Positions 1 to 5,236 of a DNA stretch of 5,236 nt are shown here, one piece after another. Made by a program: the position numbers and the translations under genes. Source of the DNA: Desulfobacterales bacterium (GTDB lineage Bacteria > Desulfobacterota > Desulfobacteria > Desulfobacterales > C00003060). The notes under the pieces are model-generated. The model saw only the letters and a program-made list of their open reading frames with translations. It did no database searches and was not told where the DNA came from. The number at the start of each line of letters is the position of its first letter. Position 1 is the stretch's first letter. Where the stretch lies: the NCBI GenBank assembly GCA_030629475.1, contig DAOVOU010000183.1, forward strand, positions 1 through 5,236. Direction: 5' to 3'.

Positions 1-1052
1 AGGGCTTCAAAGGTCTTGACAAGGAGATATTCGATGTCCTCTGTCTTCTTCACGTGGATAATCGCACTCAAGCAAAGATTCACCGTTCCCAGGGCTTCTT
101 CATGTATGGATGAAAGCCCCTTGGTCTCCAGGATCTTAAGGAGGCTCCGGAGCTTCTTGATTGACCCCTCGTGGGCACGGGTTTCACGGTATTCGATGCT
201 GTCCGGCAATTGCCGGTAGGCGTTTACAATATCGGCAAAGTTGGGAAGTTCAAGGAGCTGGCTTAATTCCAACTCAAGATCACCGTTCTGATCGATCTGG
301 CTCAGCCTCCCCATCAATGCACGGAGTTGCTCATGAGAGATCTTCTTAAACATCCCGTTGACCTGTTCTTCTGTGTGAACAAGGGCTTCATCGAACCATG
401 TTGCCGGGTCTTGCTGGTTGAGCCAGTATTGATAAGAGGTCTGAAGTGTCTTGCGTAGGAGGCGGTTAAAAACCGAGAAATCGAATTCATTTGCTCTGGA
501 TCGAGATACGATCCGCCCGATTCTCTTCAGTTGATAGTAACCACTGGCCAAAAGAAAGAATTGCTCATCAGACAAACTGGCCAGACGTTCAAATACCCCG
601 GAAAGGGTAGACATACCATCTTTTAGCCTGCCCGTTCCCTCGCTCAGAATCTTTTCGACAAAGGAGACGATATTGTCCAGGGCGTTGGCGTGCACCGACC
701 GGTCGAATGAAAAGGCAAGGGCGTCAAACCATTCGTTCAAGATAATCTGAACCACCTGAGGCCCTTGTGGATGATCATAATAGACGGAGAAGTTGCTCAA
801 GGCGTAACGGCGCATCTCCTGCACCACATAGTCCCAATTCTTGAAAGGATGATTCAATTCACACAGGAAGGCTTCTGTCTGGCGAACAAGACCGGGAAGA
901 TCCTTGACTACTTCTTGAAGAGGCAGGTACCTGGCATCAATGGTAATAGCACGGTCTGTGGCTTCCAGATTGACCTGAAGGGCCTTTGAACTCAGCCTCA
1001 TAGGAGGGGCGCTTTTACTTACACAAACCTCTTTAGCGGTCTGGCTTTTCAT
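1..1052 (-). CDS. Uncharacterised helical protein, N-terminal 350 residues (runs off left edge); possibly the N-terminal part of a PEP/pyruvate-binding protein
   Basis: The minus strand reads open without a stop from an ATG at 1052 to the window edge, giving 350 residues. Composition is that of a soluble protein: no signal peptide, no membrane segments, many amphipathic helical stretches rich in Leu, Gln, Glu and Arg. Recognisable local patterns are LQVNLEATDRAITIDARY (25-42), a KNWDYVVQEMRRYAL block (71-85), HPQGPQVVQIILNEWFDAL (94-112) and FFLLASGYYQLKRI (165-178). The blocks at 71-112 remind me of the long N-terminal region found ahead of PEP/pyruvate-binding (pyruvate phosphate dikinase-like) domains in some Desulfobacterota proteins. 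That is memory, not a search, and no catalytic domain lies inside the window. Start choice is weak: the ATG at 1052 is the first in frame, but neither it nor the ATG at 1001 (residue 18) has a Shine-Dalgarno sequence. The conserved-looking part begins around residue 20, so the shorter start is possible. It is transcribed away from gap. Confidence 0.83.
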   Translation of the reverse strand, partial: MKSQTAKEVCVSKSAPPMRLSSKALQVNLEATDRAITIDARYLPLQEVVKDLPGLVRQTEAFLCELNHPFKNWDYVVQEMRRYALSNFSVYYDHPQGPQVVQIILNEWFDALAFSFDRSVHANALDNIVSFVEKILSEGTGRLKDGMSTLSGVFERLASLSDEQFFLLASGYYQLKRIGRIVSRSRANEFDFSVFNRLLRKTLQTSYQYWLNQQDPATWFDEALVHTEEQVNGMFKKISHEQLRALMGRLSQIDQNGDLELELSQLLELPNFADIVNAYRQLPDSIEYRETRAHEGSIKKLRSLLKILETKGLSSIHEEALGTVNLCLSAIIHVKKTEDIEYLLVKTFEA

Positions 1053-1156
1053 GAAAGAAGCTTTGGATAAGGGAGCAAGTTTTGAACTTCCACAACTGGA
1101 TCGCTGGAATAATACCTTGAAATTACAATGCCTTAAAACCAATATCCCCACATTGA

Positions 1157-1185
1157 GATATGGGCGTTTTTCCGGTTTTTGTCAA
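1157..1185 (-). promoter_or_regulatory. Candidate sigma70-type promoter for the minus-strand gene
   Basis: Reading the minus strand, an exact TTGACA (1185 down to 1180) is followed after 17 nt by CATATC (1162 down to 1157), a poor -10 match (3 of 6). Transcription would begin near 1150 and leave a leader of about 100 nt before the ATG at 1052. The -35 box lies in the loop of an inverted repeat, TTTTTCC (1167-1173) with GGAAAAA (1186-1192). The good -35, correct spacing and location between divergent genes support it; the -10 does not. Confidence 0.3.
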
Positions 1186-1238
1186 GGAAAAAACAAATAG
1201 GTCCCTTTACACCTTGATTTTTCAGGGCATAGCGAATA

Positions 1239-1253
1239 GTAGAATTAATCTAC
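1239..1253. promoter_or_regulatory. Inverted repeat in gap upstream region (possible operator)
   Basis: GTAGA (1239-1243) and TCTAC (1249-1253) form a perfect 5-bp inverted repeat around ATTAA. It overlaps TAGAAT (1240-1245), the best -10-like hexamer upstream of gap, although the nearest -35-like hexamer, TTGATT (1214-1219), lies 20 nt away, which is too far for a good promoter. TTTACA (1206-1211) is another possible -35 without a good -10. No gap promoter can therefore be called firmly. If the TAGAAT is used, this repeat would be well placed as an operator. Confidence 0.25.
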
Positions 1254-1270
1254 CTGTCGTGATCCGACAG
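1254..1270. promoter_or_regulatory. Inverted repeat or 5'-leader hairpin before gap
   Basis: CTGTCG (1254-1259), a 5-nt spacer and CGACAG (1265-1270) make a perfect 6-bp inverted repeat. It directly abuts the preceding repeat and ends 11 nt before the gap Shine-Dalgarno sequence. In RNA it would be a short stable hairpin, for example protecting the 5' end, and in DNA it could be a protein-binding palindrome. It does not cover the ribosome binding site, so it is unlikely to block translation directly. Confidence 0.4.
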
Positions 1271-1292
1271 ACTTACCCTGGAAGGAGGGCTT

Positions 1293-2297
1293 ATGAGCAT
1301 TCGTATTGGTATCAACGGGTTTGGACGTATAGGGAGACTCGTTTTGAGAGCAGCACTGGAAAACGATGCTGTTGATGTTGTGGCCATCAATGACCTTACA
1401 GACGCTTCAACTATGGCACATTTGCTCAAATACGATTCGGTTCACGGTCGACTTGATGGCGACATCAAAGCCACTGATGATGCCATTGAGGTAAACGATC
1501 GCTCCGCAGCCTACACCGCGATCAAAGATCCGGCTGAGTTGCCGTGGAGAGACCTTAACGTGGACATCGTCATGGAATGTACCGGGTTTTTCACGCACCG
1601 AGAGAATGCCACCAAGCACCTGAGAGCAGGTGCTCGCAAGGTGATTATCTCAGCGCCGGCCACAGATCCGGACATAACCATCGTCATAGGCGTTAATGAA
1701 TCTCTGTACGATCCCAAGGAGCACCATATTGTATCGAATGCGTCGTGTACTACAAATTGCCTGGCCCCTGTGGCAAAAGTGCTTTTTGAACACTTCGGTA
1801 TAAAAAACGGGCTCATGACCACGATCCATTCCTATACCGGAGACCAGCGACTCCTTGATTTTCCCCACAAGGACCTCAGACGTGCCAGAGCAGCGGCTCT
1901 TTCCATGATACCCACCACTACAGGGGCTGCAAAGGCGGTTGCCCTGGTTATCCCTGAGCTAAAAGGAAAAATGAATGGGCTGGCCATACGGGTGCCAACA
2001 CCCAACGTATCCCTTGTGGACCTGGTGGTAACCGTTGAGAAAGACGGGCTGACAGTGGCTGACGTAAATGGTGCTTTCAAGGCCGCGGCCGAAGGCCCCA
2101 TGAAGGGAATCCTGGCATATTCCGATTTGCCGCTGGTCTCGGTCGATTTCAACGGCTCCACGTACTCTTCCATCGTGGATAGTCTCACGACATATGTTGT
2201 TGACAACCTGGTAAAGGTACTTGCCTGGTACGACAACGAGCGTGGGTATGCCACCCGCATGGTAGAGCTGGCAGCCCTGATGGGGAAACAGCTTTAG
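1293..2297 (+). CDS. gap: Type I glyceraldehyde-3-phosphate dehydrogenase
   Basis: Cytosolic enzyme of glycolysis and gluconeogenesis that oxidises and phosphorylates glyceraldehyde 3-phosphate to 1,3-bisphosphoglycerate with reduction of NAD. The 334-residue length is normal for the family. The N-terminal Rossmann domain opens with INGFGRIGR (7-15), and Asp34 in AINDLTD is the residue that usually selects NAD over NADP. The catalytic motif SNASCTTN (148-155) supplies the nucleophile Cys152, and His179 in TTIHSYT is the general base. The S-loop DQRLLDFPHKDLRRARA (184-200) keeps the Pro of NAD-type enzymes with Phe before it, and WYDNERGY (312-319) retains the nicotinamide-contacting Asn. The start is well supported: AAGGAGGG at 1282-1289 sits just ahead of the ATG. 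Downstream, the stop lies 15 nt before the fusion glycosyltransferase gene, in the same frame, so the two are probably co-transcribed. Identity is secure; whether it works mainly in glycolysis or gluconeogenesis cannot be told from sequence. Confidence 0.98.
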   Translation: MSIRIGINGFGRIGRLVLRAALENDAVDVVAINDLTDASTMAHLLKYDSVHGRLDGDIKATDDAIEVNDRSAAYTAIKDPAELPWRDLNVDIVMECTGFFTHRENATKHLRAGARKVIISAPATDPDITIVIGVNESLYDPKEHHIVSNASCTTNCLAPVAKVLFEHFGIKNGLMTTIHSYTGDQRLLDFPHKDLRRARAAALSMIPTTTGAAKAVALVIPELKGKMNGLAIRVPTPNVSLVDLVVTVEKDGLTVADVNGAFKAAAEGPMKGILAYSDLPLVSVDFNGSTYSSIVDSLTTYVVDNLVKVLAWYDNERGYATRMVELAALMGKQL

Positions 2298-2328
2298 AGG
2301 GTCAATTGTCAGATGGTACAATTGTCCC
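2297..2328 (+). promoter_or_regulatory. Predicted RNA hairpin enclosing the start of the glycosyltransferase fusion gene
   Basis: CAATTGT (2303-2309) pairs with ACAATTG (2318-2324). After one T-T mismatch (2302/2325), GGG (2299-2301) pairs with CCC (2326-2328), giving ten base pairs. The 8-nt loop (2310-2317) contains the ATG at 2313-2315. The only Shine-Dalgarno candidate, GAGGG (2297-2301), is partly buried in the stem, and its spacing to the ATG (11 nt) is long. The base of the stem begins two nt after the gap stop codon (2295-2297), so ribosomes finishing gap would melt it. No T-run follows, so it is not an intrinsic terminator. Pairing is seen in the sequence; function is inferred. Confidence 0.45.
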
Positions 2329-4157
2329 CTTATATCACGTTGCCCGGTTTGTCGTTTCTTGTGTGCGCTGCCCTAACGCCCCTCGTCAGGTGGGGAGCTG
2401 TGCGATCCGGGCGGGTAGCCATACCGAGAAAAGACCGATGGCACACAAAACCCACGGCTTTGCTGGGTGGTATTGCCATCTATTGCGCTGCTGGCCTACC
2501 CCTTTTGTGGATAGCCGATTTCGGTTCCATCATCGAATACATACAGGTGCATTCTACCAGGTCTGCCCTCCCTTCTTACATTGCCGTGGCATGGCTTGGC
2601 ATAACCATCCTGTTTGTCCTTGGCCTCTTGGATGATCTATTCCATTTCCGGCCACAAAATAAGCTGATAGTCCAGATCATGGTGGCTTCCATGGTTGCAT
2701 TCCTGGGCTATCGGCTTCAATGGGTAACCTCCCTGACTGGAGACACGATCCTTACCATTATCTGGATTGTGGGGATTACCAATGCTGTCAACCTGTTGGA
2801 CAATATGGACGGGCTCTGCGCCGGAATCAGCCTGATCGCTGCTCTGTTTTTCGCCTTCTTGTATTTTAATGAAGGCTCTTTCCAGCACCTGACCATCTCT
2901 CTTCTTTTGATAGGGGCCTCAGCCGCCTTTCTGATGTACAACTTCCGCCCGGCTTCCATTTTTATGGGAGATTGCGGAAGTCTCCCCATAGGCTTTGCCC
3001 TTTCCATGCTCTGCCTGCACCCTGTCACAAGACCCGTCCATTTCACTGTATCTCTTTATGCCCTGCCGGTCCTTGTCCTGATGGTTCCCATCTTTGACAC
3101 GACCATGGTAACCACCATTCGCCTTCTGAGCGGCAGAAAGCCCTCCACGGGGGGACGAGACCATACCTCCCACCGCCTGGTGCTTATGGGTTTCGATGAA
3201 AGAGGCGCCGTCCTCTTCTTGTATGGAACAGCCATATTGTCCGGACTGGCAGCAGTCTTTGTTCAACAACACGATTCTCTGGCAGCACCCACGGTCATCA
3301 TTCCCCTTCTATTGTCCGTGATCCTCATGGGTATTTACCTGGCCCAGATCAGGGTCTACCCTGAAAAGGAGTTCTCTGTCCTTCGGAATGGCCGTTTTAC
3401 TCCTATAATCCTTGAAATAACCTTTAAGCGTCAGATATTTCATGTGATACTTGATCTCTCCCTTGTCGCCTTTGCCTATTATCTATCCTATCGGGTTCGT
3501 TTTGGCTTTGGCCATCAATTCAACGTCTTCTTTGACGTTTTCTTGAAATCGCTCCCTGCAATTATCATATGCAAGTTTGTGGCTTTTTTTCTGTTGGGAG
3601 TCTATCGGGGAATGTGGCGCTACATGGGACTGAGCGATGTATTCGTTTATCTTAAAGCCAGCCTCCTCGGAACCCTCCTTTCTCTGGCACTCGTGACCTA
3701 TATCTACCGATTTGCCTCCTTTTCCAAAGGGGTTTTTCTGATCGACTGGTTCTTGACCACTGCGTTTTTGGTCGGGTCCCGGGCCTCATTTCGCTCTTTC
3801 AGGGAGTTCATAAAGCATAAAGCCTTGAAGGGAGAAAGTGTTCTGATCTATGGGGCCGGACGCGGAGGCCAGGTGTTGCTGAGAGAAATACTCGACAACA
3901 AGCGTTTGTCTGTCAAGCCTGTTGGGTTTATTGATGACGACGTCACGAAGGTGGGAAAACGGCTCTATGGCTATCCGGTGATGGGAACCGGTGCTAATCT
4001 TGAAAACATCCTGGAAAAGGTAGCCGTCAACGGCTTGATTATCTCATGTCGTGACATGGCTGAGGAAAGTCAAAAAAGGCTCTTAGGCGTGTGCCGTTCC
4101 AGAGACATTTTTTTGAAGCGTTTTGTTATCAACCTCCAAGATGTTGATATGGAATAG
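2313..4157 (+). CDS. WecA/MraY-type polyprenyl-phosphate sugar-1-phosphate transferase fused to a CapD/FlaA1-type membrane and nucleotide-binding module
   Basis: Residues 1-350 form a polyprenyl-phosphate N-acetylhexosamine-1-phosphate transferase, the inner-membrane enzyme that loads the first sugar phosphate from a UDP-sugar onto undecaprenyl phosphate. About 11 hydrophobic segments are visible. Key motifs are Asp107-Asp108 in GLLDDLFHFRPQNK, NLLDNMDGL (160-168), FMGDCGS (217-223, Asp220) and GRDHTSHR (281-288), the variant that replaces the HIHH loop in one WecA-like subgroup. MraY itself is less likely, since such a tail and loop are not MraY-like. Residues 370-614 resemble the N-terminal half of CapD/FlaA1/PglF nucleotide-sugar dehydratases: four hydrophobic segments (about 375-391, 412-430, 443-465, 472-487), YRGMWRY (431-437), and a Rossmann-like domain with GAGRGGQ (514-520) and GFIDDD (538-543). 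The protein stops where the catalytic short-chain dehydrogenase domain would begin, so dehydratase activity is not expected. The likely role is starting O-antigen, exopolysaccharide or another lipid-linked glycan. The sugar substrate is not predictable. The start has a distant GAGGG site inside a predicted hairpin. Confidence 0.93.
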   Translation: MVQLSPYITLPGLSFLVCAALTPLVRWGAVRSGRVAIPRKDRWHTKPTALLGGIAIYCAAGLPLLWIADFGSIIEYIQVHSTRSALPSYIAVAWLGITILFVLGLLDDLFHFRPQNKLIVQIMVASMVAFLGYRLQWVTSLTGDTILTIIWIVGITNAVNLLDNMDGLCAGISLIAALFFAFLYFNEGSFQHLTISLLLIGASAAFLMYNFRPASIFMGDCGSLPIGFALSMLCLHPVTRPVHFTVSLYALPVLVLMVPIFDTTMVTTIRLLSGRKPSTGGRDHTSHRLVLMGFDERGAVLFLYGTAILSGLAAVFVQQHDSLAAPTVIIPLLLSVILMGIYLAQIRVYPEKEFSVLRNGRFTPIILEITFKRQIFHVILDLSLVAFAYYLSYRVRFGFGHQFNVFFDVFLKSLPAIIICKFVAFFLLGVYRGMWRYMGLSDVFVYLKASLLGTLLSLALVTYIYRFASFSKGVFLIDWFLTTAFLVGSRASFRSFREFIKHKALKGESVLIYGAGRGGQVLLREILDNKRLSVKPVGFIDDDVTKVGKRLYGYPVMGTGANLENILEKVAVNGLIISCRDMAEESQKRLLGVCRSRDIFLKRFVINLQDVDME

Positions 4158-4283
4158 AGTCAATGATGCTGGATACTGGATGCTCATAAGCCTCAACCAA
4201 TGTCGAGTAGAAAAGTTTCTTATTAGTATATTCACAATCCAGTATCCAGAAACCAGCATCCAGTATCGGGCATCTGGCGGTTA
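4158..4283. other. Intergenic region between fusion gene and tsaD
   Basis: This 126-nt gap holds the inverted heptamer-repeat element and an AT-rich centre (about 4200-4236). I see no convincing promoter: TATTAG and TATATT near 4221-4232 could act as -10 elements but lack a good -35. There is no intrinsic terminator with a T-run. tsaD may therefore be read from the upstream genes or from a weak internal promoter. Confidence 0.5.
4165..4267. repeat. CCAGYAT heptamer repeat arranged as an inverted (foldback) element
   Basis: The right side carries CCAGTATCCAG (4239-4249) and CCAGCATCCAGTATC (4253-4267), both built from a 7-nt unit CCAGYAT. The left side (4165-4184) carries the same units on the opposite strand. 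Thirteen nt of the left arm, 4172-4184, match the reverse complement of 4255-4267 exactly, and 4169-4181 match the reverse complement of 4237-4249 exactly. Either right unit can thus pair with the left arm around a loop of about 52-70 nt. Similar heptamer runs are, to my recollection, scattered between genes in deltaproteobacterial genomes. One window cannot show copy number. Confidence 0.7.
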
Positions 4284-5236
4284 ATGCCAAAATTCGAAAC
4301 AATGACCAAAACAAAAAATCCAAAACAGTATAATTTAATTCTGGGAATCGAAACCTCTTGCGACGAGACGGCCGCTGCCGTGACCTCTGGTGGACACACC
4401 ATCTTGTCAAATGTGGTCTGGTCCCAGGTAGCCATCCATCATCCGTACGGAGGTGTTGTACCGGAGCTGGCCTCCCGAAAGCATATGGAAAAAATCGTGC
4501 CTGTCGTCGAAGAGGCCCTGGCGGTTGCCGGCGCAGATTCCAACGGCATTGATGGTGTCGCCGTCACCTGCGGGCCCGGATTAGTCGGCGCGCTCCTCGT
4601 GGGGCTCTCCTTTGCCAAGGCCTTTGCTTACGCCAGAGGGCTCCCCCTCACGGGGGTCAATCACCTGCATGGGCACATTGCTGCCGTCTACCTCCGACCC
4701 GACCCCCCACCGTTCCCATTTGTGGCACTCCTGGCCTCCGGAGGCCATACGAACATCTATTATGTAGCGGGGCCTATGGACTTTGAACATATGGGCCAAA
4801 CCAGAGACGATGCCGCCGGTGAAGCCTTTGACAAAGTGGCAAAGATCCTCGGCTTGGGATACCCCGGGGGCGCGGTTATTGACCAGCTTTCCCAACAAGG
4901 AGACCCGGAACGAATACGCTTCCCAAGGGCATTCCTTGACAAGGCCGGGTTTGATTTCAGCTTTAGCGGCATCAAGACTGCTGTGGTCCGTTATGTGCAA
5001 AGTGAGAAAGAGGGCACAGGAAATATTCCGGATATTGCTGCCGGGTTTCAGGAAGCCGTGGTTGACGTGCTGGTTCAAAAGGGGATTTCAGCCGCAAAGG
5101 CCAGGAGTTGTCGGCACCTGGCCCTGGTAGGGGGTGTGGCATCAAACCGCAGGCTTCGGGAGAGGATTAGAGAGGCTGCGCAGGAGGCCGGCATCGCAGT
5201 CCATATCCCGATCCCCGAGCTTTGCACCGATAATGC
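4284..5236 (+). CDS. tsaD: tRNA N6-threonylcarbamoyladenosine transferase TsaD, C-terminus off right edge
   Basis: TsaD (Gcp/YgjD/Kae1 family) is the cytosolic transferase that, with TsaB and TsaE, moves the threonylcarbamoyl group from threonylcarbamoyl-AMP to A37 of ANN-decoding tRNAs, giving t6A. The reading frame is open to the window end with 317 complete codons. Numbered from the ATG at 4284, the family start ILGIETSCDET is at 19-29. The metal-binding pair His127 and His131 lies in NHLHGH (126-131). LLASGGHT, RDDAAGEAFDKVAK, FSFSGIKT and LVGGVASNRRLRE follow in the usual order, and the visible end is CTDN with metal-ligand candidate Asp316. Some tens of residues should be missing beyond the edge. 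Two in-frame ATGs compete. The one at 4284 has GGCGG at 4276-4280, close at 3 nt, while the one at 4302 lies nearer the conserved start but has no ribosome binding site. Either way there is a Lys- and Asn-rich extension of 12-18 residues before the core. Confidence 0.96.
   Translation, partial: MPKFETMTKTKNPKQYNLILGIETSCDETAAAVTSGGHTILSNVVWSQVAIHHPYGGVVPELASRKHMEKIVPVVEEALAVAGADSNGIDGVAVTCGPGLVGALLVGLSFAKAFAYARGLPLTGVNHLHGHIAAVYLRPDPPPFPFVALLASGGHTNIYYVAGPMDFEHMGQTRDDAAGEAFDKVAKILGLGYPGGAVIDQLSQQGDPERIRFPRAFLDKAGFDFSFSGIKTAVVRYVQSEKEGTGNIPDIAAGFQEAVVDVLVQKGISAAKARSCRHLALVGGVASNRRLRERIREAAQEAGIAVHIPIPELCTDN

Noticed and set aside
16..989. Several plus-strand open frames of 62-74 codons at 16-219, 161-349 and 765-989
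   Set aside because: They lie antisense to a continuous 350-codon minus-strand frame with protein-like composition, have no ribosome binding sites and give no recognisable protein.
2226..2251. Arg in the gap motif WYDNERGY where many enzymes have Trp
   Set aside because: This position is variable across the family (Trp, Thr and others), and the neighbouring Asn and Tyr that contact the cofactor are kept.
2303..2326. CAATTGTC direct repeat as a target-site duplication or regulator half-sites
   Set aside because: Only 8 nt separate the copies and nothing is inserted between them. CAATTG is its own reverse complement, so the repeats are better explained as the two arms of the start-codon hairpin.
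4165..4267. Intrinsic transcription terminator
   Set aside because: Although the arms can pair, the loop exceeds 50 nt and no T-run follows the right arm.
4158..4283. Possibility that the missing dehydratase domain of the fusion protein was lost by a recent frameshift or truncation
   Set aside because: The sequence after the stop is non-coding repeat DNA and is followed by tsaD. No frame shows dehydratase-like residues, so there is no local remnant.
4129..4435. Minus-strand frames of 93 and 67 codons with repetitive peptides such as CPILDAGFWILD and CWFLDTG
   Set aside because: The repetitive peptides are simply the CCAGYAT heptamer repeat read as protein. The frames overlap the ends of two real genes and are not genes themselves.
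4581..5130. A 165-codon minus-strand frame and a 115-codon plus-strand frame
   Set aside because: Both are alternative-frame readings of tsaD, which is unambiguous here.

Overview
The window looks like ordinary chromosomal DNA from a Desulfobacterota (deltaproteobacterial) type of organism. This is a soft inference from protein style: the NLLDNMDGL and GRDHTSHR motif variants of the sugar-phosphate transferase, and an intergenic heptamer repeat of a kind I associate with that group. Base composition is near 50% GC. I see no mobile element, CRISPR array, tRNA or rRNA.

Layout, left to right. (1) Positions 1-1052, minus strand: the first 350 codons of a long, mostly helical protein that continues past the left edge. 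I do not firmly recognise it. (2) Positions 1053-1292: a divergent control region with a candidate minus-strand promoter and two abutting inverted repeats in the leader of the next gene. (3) Positions 1293-2297, plus: complete type I glyceraldehyde-3-phosphate dehydrogenase (gap). (4) Positions 2313-4157, plus: a 614-residue membrane protein that joins a WecA/MraY-type polyprenyl-phosphate sugar-1-phosphate transferase to the membrane and nucleotide-binding half of a CapD/FlaA1/PglF-type protein, with no dehydratase domain. It starts 15 nt after the gap stop. (5) Positions 4158-4283: a short intergenic stretch carrying CCAGYAT-type heptamers in inverted arms. (6) Position 4284 to the right edge, plus: tsaD, complete except for its C-terminal end.

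The plus-strand genes may be one transcription unit: gap and the fusion gene are almost certainly co-transcribed, and tsaD follows after 126 nt without an obvious terminator. Functionally they are unrelated: central carbon metabolism, start of envelope or extracellular glycan synthesis, and tRNA t6A modification.

The two points most worth following are the architecture of the fusion protein and a predicted RNA hairpin over its translation start. The start codon sits in the hairpin loop and the ribosome binding site in the stem, directly after the gap stop codon, which suggests translational coupling. I found no convincing evidence of a wholly new multi-gene system.
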